This document shows, piece after piece, positions 1 to 8,981 of a stretch of DNA of 64,000 bases. This DNA is from Vallitalea maricola. GTDB taxonomy: Bacteria > Bacillota > Clostridia > Lachnospirales > Vallitaleaceae. The notes beneath the pieces were generated by a model. That model did not search any database. It saw only the letters and a program-made list of their open reading frames with translations, and was not told the DNA's origin. The DNA lies in the NCBI RefSeq assembly GCF_036985595.1, contig NZ_BTPU01000061.1, forward strand, positions 1-64,000. The letters run 5' to 3'. A program made the translations under genes and the position numbers. Positions within the stretch are counted from its first letter, which is position 1, and each line of letters opens with the position of its first letter.

Positions 1-27
1 CTTTCTTATATTCCCGATTAACTCAAA

Positions 28-64
28 TATAATATCAATCAGATTTAGGCTGATTGATATTATA
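28..64 (-). terminator. Terminator after the amidase gene
   Basis: A 15-bp perfect inverted repeat (28-42 pairs with 50-64) with a 7-nt loop lies just past the amidase stop codon. The T-run on the minus strand is only three bases, so termination may be weak. Confidence 0.6.
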
Positions 65-78
65 TAATAATCATATCT

Positions 79-1728
79 CTATTTAATATCAGGTTGTATT
101 CTATGCTTAGTACCTTGTTCATAAGCATATGCCGCTTTTATTAATATACCTTCACTAAATTTAGTACTAGTTATTGTTAATCCTACAGGCTCACCAGAAT
201 CTCTATATCCTGCTGGTACTGTGATTGCAGGATAACCTGCTATAGGGTAAATCCCTGATAGATAATTATTAAGAGATATCAAAACGTCAACTTTGTCATT
301 TTCTAATGCTTCATCTATTGCAGAACCTGTATTGGATCTATTATGGGACAAAATTTTTGTATTTTCTTCCTCTGTAATATTAATATCCCTTGCTTTTTCA
401 ATGAAGTATTGTCCATAATATGCTCTGCTGTCCAAATCTCTTTTATTAAAGCCTGTTATTTCTTTTATAGTCTTGACTGGAGCATTATCACCTATGGCAT
501 TCAAATATTCTTCTACTCCTGTTTTATATTCATAAGCCATCATATCTACATGTCCATCTACCCTGAAAGCTTTTTCGTCCAATTCGATATTTTTTACATC
601 AGCACCTAGATTAATCAATTCTTCATTGATTCTATTGATAATATCACTATCATCATGACGATAACTAGAAGTCACCTCTTTGTTAGTTACTATTCCTATA
701 CTCATACCTCGTAAACCATTTTTATCTAAGTATGTTGTATAATCATCTTTTTCAGGCACATCAGAAGTAGCAATGTCATTCTCATCTTCACCAACTAATT
801 CGCCTAGTAAAATAGCAGCATCTTCAACTGTTTTTGCAATAGGTCCTGCTGTATCTAAGTCAATAGCAAGAGGAATAATTCTATCTCTACTCCAAAGACC
901 TACTGTAGGTTTGATTCCCACTACACTATTTTGACTAGAAGGAGATATAATTGATCCAGCTGTTTCTGTACCAATAGCTAATGGTGCAAGATTAGCAGAA
1001 ACTCCTGCTCCTGAACCAGAACTAGACCCTCCAACATCAAAATTACCATAAGGATTATGGGTTTGTCCTCCAAGTGCAGAATAACCATTAGATGAATCAA
1101 TACTCATAAAATTAGCCCATTCACTTAGATTAGTTTTTCCTAATATTATAGCTCCTGCTTCCCTTAGTTTCTTAACAATATAAGCATCTCTATCACATGA
1201 AGAATCTTCTAATACTTTGGCACCAGCAGTATTAGTAAGTTTATCTCCTGTTCCAATATTATCTTTTAAAAGGACTGGGATACCATGCAGATCACTAAGT
1301 CTTTCACCATTATTTTTCTTTTCATCCATTTCTCTGGCTATAATTACAGAATCTGGATTTAGTTGTAAAACTGTATTTAATTTATTATTATCGAATTCCT
1401 TAATTCTTTTTATATAAAATAATACTAGCTCTTTATAAGTTAGATTTCTTGATTCAATACTTTTCTGTATAGATTTAATATCTGATTCAATCAATAATTT
1501 TTCAATCTCTTTGTATCTTATGTCTCCTAATTTATTAAGATCCGATTCAAATGCTGAAAAATCAAGAGGTCTTTTTGCTGTTGTCTTTATATCCTTTTCC
1601 TGTTTTTCTACTTGTTTTTTTGATTGATTATTTGAGCTGGATATTTTCTTAATTTGTGTATATAGAATAACAGCTGCAACTACAGCGAAACTAAATACTA
1701 CTGTCAAAATTATTTTTAACGATTTCAT
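79..1728 (-). CDS. Membrane-anchored amidase signature family protein
   Basis: The 549-aa protein has an N-terminal hydrophobic segment (about residues 5-23) followed by a lysine- and glutamate-rich linker, so it is probably anchored outside the membrane. The rest is an amidase signature domain. The catalytic triad is visible: Lys155 in LLKDN, the cis-Ser Ser235 in the GGSSSGSG motif and nucleophile Ser259 in GTETAGSI, with the spacing seen in peptide amidases. The family hydrolyses amide bonds. Substrates range from peptide amides to carboxamides, and the sequence does not tell which is used here. It is not GatA, because GatA is cytosolic and sits with gatB and gatC, which are absent. The gene appears monocistronic and ends in a hairpin. 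Confidence 0.85.
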   Translation of the reverse strand: MKSLKIILTVVFSFAVVAAVILYTQIKKISSSNNQSKKQVEKQEKDIKTTAKRPLDFSAFESDLNKLGDIRYKEIEKLLIESDIKSIQKSIESRNLTYKELVLFYIKRIKEFDNNKLNTVLQLNPDSVIIAREMDEKKNNGERLSDLHGIPVLLKDNIGTGDKLTNTAGAKVLEDSSCDRDAYIVKKLREAGAIILGKTNLSEWANFMSIDSSNGYSALGGQTHNPYGNFDVGGSSSGSGAGVSANLAPLAIGTETAGSIISPSSQNSVVGIKPTVGLWSRDRIIPLAIDLDTAGPIAKTVEDAAILLGELVGEDENDIATSDVPEKDDYTTYLDKNGLRGMSIGIVTNKEVTSSYRHDDSDIINRINEELINLGADVKNIELDEKAFRVDGHVDMMAYEYKTGVEEYLNAIGDNAPVKTIKEITGFNKRDLDSRAYYGQYFIEKARDINITEEENTKILSHNRSNTGSAIDEALENDKVDVLISLNNYLSGIYPIAGYPAITVPAGYRDSGEPVGLTITSTKFSEGILIKAAYAYEQGTKHRIQPDIK

Positions 1729-1846
1729 AATAACCTCCTAGATATAAGCTTTTATTATTTATTCAACTTATATACTTATTATTATCTCTTTTTAATGATA
1801 ACGTATGCAAATAATCCAAAATGCTTTTTATAATTATAAAACTTAC

Positions 1847-2467
1847 TTAACCAACTTCAATATCATAATGATCTGTTTGATTATATTTTACTATTTTATA
1901 ATCACCATCTAGTATCTCAACTTCATTAAGACAAGTTGAATACATGAAATGATCTTCAAACAATTTTTCCAATGGTCTATTCTCAAAAAAACTCATAACA
2001 ACTTTCAGTACTAGTGCATGAGCAACTATTAAAACATCTTTACCTTTATTGCTCTCAGCGATATCCAATACTGATCCTACAACCCTTTTTTCAAATTCAC
2101 TGAAGCTTTCTCCTGGAAACTTTTTTACTAAGTGAGGTTTGTTCCAAAAAGTATCATACATCTCTTCATTGTCTGCTTTTATCACTTCAAAAGTTTTACC
2201 TTCCCAAATACCAAGGTTCATTTCCTTCAAGCCATCCATCTTAATTACTTCTATATTTCTATTACCAGCTATTATTTTTGCAGTATTATATGCTCTGCCA
2301 CTGGAACTTGAATAAATTACGTCAATATCAGTAGTCTCTAGATATTTCCCAAGTTTTGTTGCTTGCATAATACCTTTCTGTGTTAAATTGGAATCTTTAC
2401 TTCCTTGAACTTTTCCAATAAGATTCCATTCAGTTTCTCCATGTCTTGTTAAGTATAATCTTGTCAT
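1847..2467 (-). CDS. Histidine phosphatase (phosphoglycerate mutase superfamily)
   Basis: The sequence begins with the LYLTRHGETEWN motif, whose RHG histidine is the phospho-acceptor. The second half has the second catalytic histidine in VAHALVLK. The length of about 206 aa is normal for the cofactor-independent branch that includes alpha-ribazole phosphatase and broad phosphatases. The longer reading frame opens with TTG at 2479, but the GGAGG Shine-Dalgarno overlaps its second and third codons, so the ATG at 2467 is the better start. No cobalamin genes are nearby, so a CobC role is not supported. The substrate is unknown. Confidence 0.85.
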   Translation of the reverse strand: MTRLYLTRHGETEWNLIGKVQGSKDSNLTQKGIMQATKLGKYLETTDIDVIYSSSSGRAYNTAKIIAGNRNIEVIKMDGLKEMNLGIWEGKTFEVIKADNEEMYDTFWNKPHLVKKFPGESFSEFEKRVVGSVLDIAESNKGKDVLIVAHALVLKVVMSFFENRPLEKLFEDHFMYSTCLNEVEILDGDYKIVKYNQTDHYDIEVG

Positions 2468-2545
2468 TTTTTCCTCCAAATATTATTTCATGTTAATTTA
2501 TAGATAGATATTAAGAACAATTTTTCATAAGATAAGATATTTGAT

Positions 2546-3508
2546 TTATTTACATACACTAAACTTGTATCTTAAGTAACCAATATTATCTTGATATTCA
2601 AATAGATTAAAACTGTCCTTTAGAATTTGGTATATTTTCTTGAGAGTTTCATGTGACTTAGTTTTTTGATAAGAATCAACTATAGTTCCTATATTCTCAT
2701 TATTCAACACATCACGTCGAAAATCTCCTAATCTGGGTTTCGTTACTTCTTTCCTTGTTAGAGCAATTAATTCCTTAACTTTTTCAGCTTTTATATCATT
2801 AACATCTTCCTTAATGAATTCTAAGTCCACATAATTGCCAGAATAAGGATTAGGAAACATTAAGTACGCATAAGTAATGATTTTCAAATAATCATATGGA
2901 TAGTATAAAAGGCTAAAATTTTCATCACTCTTAATAGAACCCTCAGGATTAATCTTCAATCCTGTATTAACTGCAAACGTTGGTAATCCAACTTCACCTG
3001 CCCATCTAACAGCTATATCTTCTGTATCCGGGTAATCTACAGAACATTTAAATGGTATTTTATCTTTATAAATACGATAAAGAATTGAAGCTATTACTTT
3101 TCTATCTATTTCTACAGTTAGCTCATCTTCCATTATGTAACCATCTGCAACTAATCTATCAATTCTAAGCATTCTCTCTTGATGTGTATCCAGAAATGGA
3201 ATCTGTTCACCTTCACTACTAACAACTTTACCTTCATTTAAGTATTTATTCGAATCTTCATAAAGAGCTTCATATAAACACAGCATAAATCCCTCATTGG
3301 AATAAGCAAATACTTGATCGAAATGAGCATTCATAAGTCCATCTACATATTGACGAGCTTTTAAAAGAATAGGCTCACTTAATTTAACATAGATATCCTC
3401 ACTCTCTTCAAAACTATTTTGTAGTATATTCGTATTCCCAGCAAAAACAGTTGATGTCATAAACATGATAGCAAATAATAAACTAATCATAGTAGTTGTT
3501 TTTTTCAT
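2546..3508 (-). CDS. Exported protein of unknown function
   Basis: The 320-aa protein opens with a clear signal peptide: MKKTTT, a hydrophobic core and a VFAG cleavage region near residue 24. The mature part has no motif I recognise. It is mixed alpha/beta with many acidic and aromatic residues and no repeats, lipobox or second membrane segment. It lies about 30 bp downstream of another exported unknown gene (3539-3982) on the same strand, so the two are probably co-transcribed. The function is not known. Confidence 0.6.
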   Translation of the reverse strand: MKKTTTMISLLFAIMFMTSTVFAGNTNILQNSFEESEDIYVKLSEPILLKARQYVDGLMNAHFDQVFAYSNEGFMLCLYEALYEDSNKYLNEGKVVSSEGEQIPFLDTHQERMLRIDRLVADGYIMEDELTVEIDRKVIASILYRIYKDKIPFKCSVDYPDTEDIAVRWAGEVGLPTFAVNTGLKINPEGSIKSDENFSLLYYPYDYLKIITYAYLMFPNPYSGNYVDLEFIKEDVNDIKAEKVKELIALTRKEVTKPRLGDFRRDVLNNENIGTIVDSYQKTKSHETLKKIYQILKDSFNLFEYQDNIGYLRYKFSVCK

Positions 3509-3538
3509 TTACACTTTACCTCCATACCAAAAACCAAC

Positions 3539-3982
3539 TTACTCATTACTATTTTCTTGAATTATTGTTTTCATAATTTGTTCCAACTTTTTATCAACGA
3601 CTATTTCTCCCTCAACCCCTTCAATACTTAGATTATATTTTTCATTCTGCCAATAATCTGCTTTGATACTTTTGCCATCCTTATAAAATCTCAATTCATA
3701 ATTTGCCCTACCCCTGTCTGGAGCAGCTTCTGTATCGATCTTACCGTTATTGATGGTATTGATGATATTAAATAACTTCTGTTTATCTGTAACAAAAATC
3801 TCTTCACCATATTCATTTTTTTGTTGTTCAGTATTATAGTTTATATTAATTATACCTATTTTTTCTGCACCTGAAATTCCATTCAGCATATTAATTCTTG
3901 ACGGAACATTCAATAAGCAAAGTACTGCAATGACTATCATTAAAACAATTGGTATATTCAATAATTTTTTGTTAAACTTCAT
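3539..3982 (-). CDS. Small membrane-anchored protein of unknown function
   Basis: The 147-aa protein has one N-terminal transmembrane segment (about residues 8-25) and an extracytoplasmic domain of about 110 residues. The domain contains alternating beta-strand-like stretches (YELRFYKDGKSIKADYW, LSIEGVEGEIVVD), a pattern common in small Firmicutes lipoprotein-like or DUF5301-type domains. I cannot assign a family with confidence. It is probably the first gene of a two-gene unit with the exported protein downstream. Confidence 0.55.
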   Translation of the reverse strand: MKFNKKLLNIPIVLMIVIAVLCLLNVPSRINMLNGISGAEKIGIININYNTEQQKNEYGEEIFVTDKQKLFNIINTINNGKIDTEAAPDRGRANYELRFYKDGKSIKADYWQNEKYNLSIEGVEGEIVVDKKLEQIMKTIIQENSNE

Positions 3983-4116
3983 CTTTATCTCCTATTTTTA
4001 TCTTATCATTTTAGTATATTATCAATAATCTTACTATCTAACGAGACAAATAAGACCTATAACATTATACCATTAATTACTAAAGTTAACAATTTATAAA
4101 ACCACTTTTTATACAT

Positions 4117-4154
4117 AAAAAAACACTAATGAATTAACATAACACTAGTGTTTT
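4117..4154 (-). terminator. Rho-independent terminator of the GGDEF gene
   Basis: A 9-bp stem (4120-4128 with 4146-4154) is followed on the minus strand by a run of seven T. It lies just downstream of the diguanylate cyclase stop codon. Confidence 0.75.
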
Positions 4155-4188
4155 ACATTATATAATATTCACTTAAGCCTATAGAAGT

Positions 4189-5280
4189 CTATGCTATTAT
4201 TATATTTCTTCCATTGTTCTTAGCATCATACATCTTCTCATCCATGCTCCTAATATAATCTTTTATGTTTTCTCCATTATATTCAGCCACACCACCACTT
4301 ATAGAAATATATTTATCAAGATTTTCTATCTTTAATCTAGAAACTGCTTGTCTACATTTTTCCGCTATCATATATGCTTCATTAACTGTAGTGTTAGATA
4401 GAATAACCATAAATTCTTCTCCACCGTATCTACCTATGACATCATTTTCCCTTACTATTTTCTGTAAGCATTTAACTATCGCCTGCAATGCACAATCACC
4501 TTCAACATGACCGTATGTATCATTGATGCATTTAAAATGATCTACATCAAAAAGAACAGCAGTAAACGGAATATTCTCCTTATGAAACAGTTCTTGGTTC
4601 TTTTCTAATTCACTCATTAAATATCTATAATTGTATATTCCCGTCATTGAATCAGTTATTGAAAGAATTTCAAATTCCTTCTTTTTTATAGCATCCTGTA
4701 ATAACTCATTGGTTTTCTTAGTCAATAAATATATTATGACATATGATATTATGACTAACATTGCATAAGTTATATAGCTTATAATGAAATCTTTGAACAA
4801 TCCTCCGATACGCTGAGAAATCAAATTGTTTTGTAATCTTTGATAGGATCTATAGTAACTTGTAAAGCCTAACACAACAACATCAAAAATTACCGTAATG
4901 GTATTAAGCTTATTAGAAAAATACATACAGCTTATCAATAATGGAAATATCCATAAAATCAATACCATATAATCATATTCTAAATAAATTAATGGTAACA
5001 TCATTACAACTAAAAACAATAGTATATACTTAAACCACTTCTTTTTATGTACATGTACTATTGTTAGTATTCTAGGCATGATTAAAAGAATAAAAGCAGT
5101 TACTATTGCCATTATTGCATCAACCATGTAATATATGAACACTCCAAGTAATTGCAGAACTATCACTAGTGGAATAACTGTTACAGCAATATAAAATAGA
5201 ACTTTTGCTATACGATAGTTTACTTTTACTTCGTTATCAAATAATAGTTTTTCCTCACTATAATAAAAATTATCTTGCAT
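4189..5280 (-). CDS. Membrane diguanylate cyclase (GGDEF domain)
   Basis: The 363-aa protein has about six hydrophobic helices in residues 25-190, then a GGDEF domain. The active site reads RYGGEEF, a functional GGEEF variant, preceded by the conserved metal-binding stretch AVLFDVDHFK. The inhibitory RxxD site is not evident at the expected place before the motif. It should make cyclic di-GMP from two GTP at the inner membrane face in response to an unknown signal sensed by the membrane part. It stands alone with its own terminator. No PilZ gene lies nearby. The HD-GYP gene at 29.7 kb could degrade the same messenger. Confidence 0.92.
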   Translation of the reverse strand: MQDNFYYSEEKLLFDNEVKVNYRIAKVLFYIAVTVIPLVIVLQLLGVFIYYMVDAIMAIVTAFILLIMPRILTIVHVHKKKWFKYILLFLVVMMLPLIYLEYDYMVLILWIFPLLISCMYFSNKLNTITVIFDVVVLGFTSYYRSYQRLQNNLISQRIGGLFKDFIISYITYAMLVIISYVIIYLLTKKTNELLQDAIKKKEFEILSITDSMTGIYNYRYLMSELEKNQELFHKENIPFTAVLFDVDHFKCINDTYGHVEGDCALQAIVKCLQKIVRENDVIGRYGGEEFMVILSNTTVNEAYMIAEKCRQAVSRLKIENLDKYISISGGVAEYNGENIKDYIRSMDEKMYDAKNNGRNIIIA

Positions 5281-5430
5281 CTATATTCCCCCAATACTCG
5301 TTACTTGCCAAAGATGTTTGGAATATATTATTTTCTTAATACTCATTACTCTTAATATTAACACAATTATTAATTATCATAAAGAGAATTTTTATACTTA
5401 ATTTAGTTATTTTGTTATAATTAGGTAACA

Positions 5431-5476
5431 GAAAAAGGAGCAAACTTAATTATCTTATTAAGTTAAACTCCTTATT
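5431..5476 (-). terminator. Terminator after the VTT-family gene
   Basis: AAGGAG (5435-5440) pairs with CTCCTT (5468-5473), with an inner CTTAAT/ATTAAG stem, and an A-run on the plus strand gives T residues in the minus-strand RNA. It lies about 35 bp past the membrane protein gene. Confidence 0.65.
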
Positions 5477-5508
5477 TGGTAAATTATAATCTGGTTATTA
5501 CTTTAGCA

Positions 5509-6189
5509 TTATTTCTTTACATCTTCTTTTTTCAGAAATCTCTGATGCAAGAACATTGATCCTCCAGTTAGCACAACTGTGATTACGCATGACAGTATAA
5601 ACACTGGGGAAGTAGGATCTGTTATGGTTGAACCTAAACATGTAGCTGCTACCATTCTAGGCAATAATCCCACTATTGAACCCACTATATATTTATTATA
5701 ATCAATATTCATAGCTCCTAGGGACATACTAACTATATCTCCTGGCAGAATACCAATCATACGCAATATATATGATAAAAACCATTCATTCTTACTCTTA
5801 ATTGTCCTAAGCTTCTCTATGTTTTTATATTTCACTAATAATTTATCTAATAAACCTTTTCCACAAAATCTACCTAACAAATAAGGCATTGTCAAACTAA
5901 CAAACAATCCAATCAGATTAACAATAATACCCCACAACGGCGAAAATATCATTCCTGAACTAATATAAAGAGCCATCAAAGGTAATACCACACTAAGTGA
6001 TTTAATCAAAAATAACCCTATAATAGTAATAGCAGCTAAAAAGTAATTATCAGGAACATAGTTAAAAATATCTTCTGGTGTAATTTTTCCCCAATAGTGG
6101 CTTATAATAATAGCTATGACCACAACATTAAAAACAGAAAATAATTTTAAAAATAGTAATAATGCATTGATTCGCCTGTCTCGTTTCAA
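5509..6189 (-). CDS. TVP38/TMEM64 (VTT/SNARE-associated) family membrane protein
   Basis: The 226-aa protein has about five or six hydrophobic helices and the family's central pattern, with re-entrant glycine-rich segments such as SSGMIFSPLWG and LGRFCGKG followed by RMIGILPGDIVSMSLGAM. VTT/DedA-like proteins are thought to act in membrane lipid movement and homeostasis, and their transported substrate is often unknown. The gene starts about 48 bp after the radical SAM gene and shares its promoter and the manganese-type riboswitch upstream. The pair is therefore likely a functional unit controlled by metal status, which is inference from the arrangement. Confidence 0.8.
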   Translation of the reverse strand: MKRDRRINALLLFLKLFSVFNVVVIAIIISHYWGKITPEDIFNYVPDNYFLAAITIIGLFLIKSLSVVLPLMALYISSGMIFSPLWGIIVNLIGLFVSLTMPYLLGRFCGKGLLDKLLVKYKNIEKLRTIKSKNEWFLSYILRMIGILPGDIVSMSLGAMNIDYNKYIVGSIVGLLPRMVAATCLGSTITDPTSPVFILSCVITVVLTGGSMFLHQRFLKKEDVKK

Positions 6190-6236
6190 AGTGCCATCCT
6201 CCCAAAATGTATAGAAAAAGCTATAGTTTTATTATA

Positions 6237-7607
6237 TTATTGGTTAGCAGCTTTACAATTAATACATCCATGTGATTCTTCCCAAAGTTCTTCTGCTACA
6301 GGTGCCCATTTTTCTGCAACTTCCTTGGTTTTGGTTGTAAGTTCATCTACATCCTCTCTATCCATTGGCTGTGTTGAAAGAGCTCCTGATTCATGTACCA
6401 TCTTTTTAAGCATTTCTGGATTATCAAGTAATGGACAAGGTCTAAGCATGTTATCATTGAAAGGTTGATGTTTTCTATACTGTCTGAATAAAGGTTGCCT
6501 TAAGGCATCTAGTAAACTTACTTCTTTAATATTTGCATTTGAATAATGAATGAATGCGCAAGGTTCAACATCACCATTTGCATTGATATGAAGATAATTT
6601 CTTCCCCCAGCAATACATCCATTAACATATTCTCCATCATTCCAGAAGTCCATAGTAAATATTGGTTTTGTTTTTCTATATTCACGTACTTTATAATACA
6701 TATCTTTTCTTTGTTCAGCTGTTGCTAATAGGTCAAGTACTGCGTCTTTTCCTAATGGCATATAAGTGAATATCCATCCAAAATAGCAACCTTTTTCAAT
6801 CATGAAATCTATGTATTCTTCAGAAGATACTATCTCTTCATTTTTGTTATGATAGCATGAAGAAAATCCGAAAGGAATACCATGTTCCCTTAATATATCC
6901 ATCCCTTTGATTACTTTCTGATATGTACCTTTTCCTCTTCTCATATCTGTTTGTTCTTCATAACCCTCAATACTTATGGCAAATGTAACATTCCCGACTT
7001 CCTGAAGTTTTTTTGCGTAATCTTCATCAAAAAGAGTACCATTAGTAAATGCCAAGAATACACAATCATTATGTTCTTTTGCAAGTTTTATTATATCATC
7101 TCGTCTAACCATAGGTTCGCCACCAGAGTAAATATACATATATGTACCTAGTTCTTTACCTTGTTTTATTATATTACTCAAAGTATCATAATCTAATGTA
7201 TCATTTTTCTTATATTCTGCAGCCCAACAGCCAATACATTTCAGGTTACATGCAGAGGTTGGATCCATTAGAATTGCCCAAGGTATGTTACAGTCATATT
7301 TCTCTTTGTTGGCATCAATTAGTTTAAGTCCTTCAATCCCAGCATTGATAGTAAAATTCATTAAAAGTGTCTTTCTAATATTGGGATGTATCTTAGTCAA
7401 TATTCTTTCTATAAAATCGTGCCATATAGAGTTTTCATCTTGCCACATATCAATTATTGCCTCATATTGATGTCTTTGGCTTGGTAACATAGGAATCTTA
7501 CCTGCCCAATCAATAAGCTTTGGAAAATTGGTTATAGGATCTTTTTCTAAATATTTTATACCTTCTTTTATCGCTACCTTACTAAAAAATGATTTTGGTG
7601 ATTTCAT
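6237..7607 (-). CDS. Radical SAM protein with C-terminal cysteine cluster
   Basis: The 456-aa protein carries the radical SAM signature ACNLKCIGC (CxxxCxxC) near residue 120 and the GGE motif in YIYSGGEPM that contacts S-adenosylmethionine. Further cysteines in NGCIAGG, EPCAFIH, RPCPLL and HGCINC form a SPASM-like set that would bind one or two extra iron-sulfur clusters. Roughly 110 residues precede the radical SAM core. The substrate cannot be told from sequence, and no precursor peptide gene is visible nearby. It is the first gene of a two-gene unit with the VTT-family membrane protein and lies directly behind a yybP-ykoY-type riboswitch. The start is supported by an AGGAGGTCA ribosome binding site. 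Confidence 0.88.
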   Translation of the reverse strand: MKSPKSFFSKVAIKEGIKYLEKDPITNFPKLIDWAGKIPMLPSQRHQYEAIIDMWQDENSIWHDFIERILTKIHPNIRKTLLMNFTINAGIEGLKLIDANKEKYDCNIPWAILMDPTSACNLKCIGCWAAEYKKNDTLDYDTLSNIIKQGKELGTYMYIYSGGEPMVRRDDIIKLAKEHNDCVFLAFTNGTLFDEDYAKKLQEVGNVTFAISIEGYEEQTDMRRGKGTYQKVIKGMDILREHGIPFGFSSCYHNKNEEIVSSEEYIDFMIEKGCYFGWIFTYMPLGKDAVLDLLATAEQRKDMYYKVREYRKTKPIFTMDFWNDGEYVNGCIAGGRNYLHINANGDVEPCAFIHYSNANIKEVSLLDALRQPLFRQYRKHQPFNDNMLRPCPLLDNPEMLKKMVHESGALSTQPMDREDVDELTTKTKEVAEKWAPVAEELWEESHGCINCKAANQ

Positions 7608-7640
7608 AAAAATGACCTCCTTTAATTTATCTTGTATAAT

Positions 7641-7785
7641 TTAAAAGACTTTTATAACAATTGCAGATTAGTTATCTACATTTTGTCATAAAAGTCTTGC
7701 TTTCCATTAAGGACTATAAAGCCAGGTATTACATACCGCGGTTGTTGACTTTATAACTTTGAAGCTACTCCCTTTTAACAACAAG
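7641..7785 (-). promoter_or_regulatory. yybP-ykoY (Mn2+) riboswitch with terminator platform
   Basis: Read on the minus strand, the leader contains the landmarks of the yybP-ykoY aptamer in order: AAAAGGGAGTAGC, then AAGTCAACAA, a GGTATGTAATACC hairpin, TGGCTTTATAGTCC and AAAGCAAGACTTTT. The first and last elements pair to make P1. The 3' strand of P1 (AGACTTTTAT, 7688-7697) can instead pair with ATAAAAGTCT (7646-7655), giving a 10-bp terminator followed by TTTT. Ligand binding should hold P1 and prevent termination, which makes an ON switch. The regulated gene is the radical SAM protein. The match is by memory of the consensus, not a covariance-model search. Confidence 0.85.
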
Positions 7786-7877
7786 GTTAAATTATTTAAT
7801 TCAACTATGTAATATTTTACACTTTACTATAATATATATGAAACTTGTATAAATTATTACTAAACATGCTCATTAAT

Positions 7878-8450
7878 TTAAAAAGATGATATAACAGAGA
7901 TTATACTTTCGCTCAAGAATCCTTTTTCAAGGGAAACCTGATTCAGTATAGACATTATCATTGAGTATTCAATCAATTGTTTTTTATCTCTCTTAGAATT
8001 AACCATGTATTTTGCTTTTTGCACAACAATTTTATTGATAGATTTATTCATTAATGTTATTCTTTTTTTGATTCTATCAAATAATTCTCCTTCTTCTCTC
8101 TTTATGGCAAACCACATTTCAACAAGAAGTAATAGAATATTGTTATTATTAAATTCATTATCCCATTTATTAGTTAGATATTTTATTTTTTTCATTAGAG
8201 TCATTTCATCATCATTAGAAATATCTATAATATCATTTTCAAGAGTTTCTATAACGTATAATACAGTATGTTCAAATATTTCATCCTTATTTTTAAAATA
8301 GTGATAAATGGTTGTTCGCTTCATATTACAACTCTTGGTAATATCCGTCATACTTGATTTGTAATAGCCCTTCTTAACAAAAACATCAAATGCTTTTTTT
8401 ATTATCTCTATTCTTATAGCTTCTGTATCAACTATTTTAGGCATAATCAT
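7878..8450 (-). CDS. TetR/AcrR family transcriptional regulator
   Basis: The 190-aa protein has the N-terminal TetR DNA-binding domain at about residues 10-55. The helix-turn-helix lies in TDITKSCNMKRTTIYHYFKNKDE, ending in the typical YHYFKNKDEIF stretch. The C-terminal ligand domain is divergent, as usual. Two ATG codons (8450 and 8444) are both served by the AAGGAAAGGA site. Its upstream region holds a strong promoter bracketed by two near-identical palindromes, so it is probably autoregulated. The target genes and ligand are unknown. The radical SAM operon downstream has its own leader and need not be a target. Confidence 0.88.
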   Translation of the reverse strand: MIMPKIVDTEAIRIEIIKKAFDVFVKKGYYKSSMTDITKSCNMKRTTIYHYFKNKDEIFEHTVLYVIETLENDIIDISNDDEMTLMKKIKYLTNKWDNEFNNNNILLLLVEMWFAIKREEGELFDRIKKRITLMNKSINKIVVQKAKYMVNSKRDKKQLIEYSMIMSILNQVSLEKGFLSESIISVISSF

Positions 8451-8491
8451 TTCCTTTCCTTGACCTAAAAATTAAATAAATAATTATTATG

Positions 8492-8540
8492 GACACTAAT
8501 GACTAAAACAATTATATACTATTATAGTCACTAGTGTCAA
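8492..8540 (-). promoter_or_regulatory. Promoter of the tetR gene with two operator palindromes
   Basis: On the minus strand TTGACA (8540-8535) and TATAAT (8516-8511) are separated by 18 nt. GTCACTAGTGTC (8527-8538) overlaps the -35 box. Its imperfect partner GACACTAATGAC (8492-8503) begins just past the predicted start site. Both carry the CACTAGTG-type palindromic core (one base off in the second), as expected for a TetR dimer operator pair. Confidence 0.65.
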
Positions 8541-8567
8541 TAAAAATACCAAAAAATATTAAATAAT

Positions 8568-8714
8568 TTAATCTTTATGATTCAAATTATCTGAATTACG
8601 ACTTGTGGTATCCTTAGAATTTTTAATTTTACCATTCACACTCCTATTATTATTATAACTTTTAGATAGTCCACCGAGAGTTCCACCTTTGTCTTTTACT
8701 TTTTCTTTAGCCAT
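8568..8714 (-). CDS. 48-aa basic, glycine/asparagine-rich small protein
   Basis: This short frame begins MAKEKVKDKGG and ends NLNHKD. It has a strong Shine-Dalgarno (GGAGGG, six bases before ATG), which argues that it is translated. The product is hydrophilic, rich in Lys, Asn, Ser and Gly, and has no hydrophobic core, so it is probably disordered and cytosolic. Nothing in it matches a family I know. It lies between spo0A with its terminator and the tetR promoter. It could be a small spore or stress peptide, but this is not shown. Confidence 0.55.
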   Translation of the reverse strand: MAKEKVKDKGGTLGGLSKSYNNNRSVNGKIKNSKDTTSRNSDNLNHKD

Positions 8715-8767
8715 TATAGCCCTCCATACTTTTAATTATTGTCAATTAGCATTAGTGTGGTATTAAA

Positions 8768-8797
8768 AAGCTAGTAATCTTTTACGATTACTAGCTT
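8768..8797 (-). terminator. spo0A: Terminator in the spo0A-small protein interval
   Basis: A 12-bp stem AAGCTAGTAATC / GATTACTAGCTT with a 6-nt loop is flanked by A-runs and T-rich sequence. It is positioned to end the spo0A transcript before the 48-aa protein gene. Confidence 0.75.
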
Positions 8798-8981
8798 TAT
8801 TACTTATAAATGCTGATTACCTCATTACATCTAAAACAGTTACGTTAATAACTTCTATTAAATGTACATTGGCTCTAACACCTCACTTATAAGTCAGCGT
8901 AAAGTTAGTGAATTTAATCATTAACTTCACAATATTTATTTTATCCATAAATAAAAATTATATACATTTTATAATTTTTAT

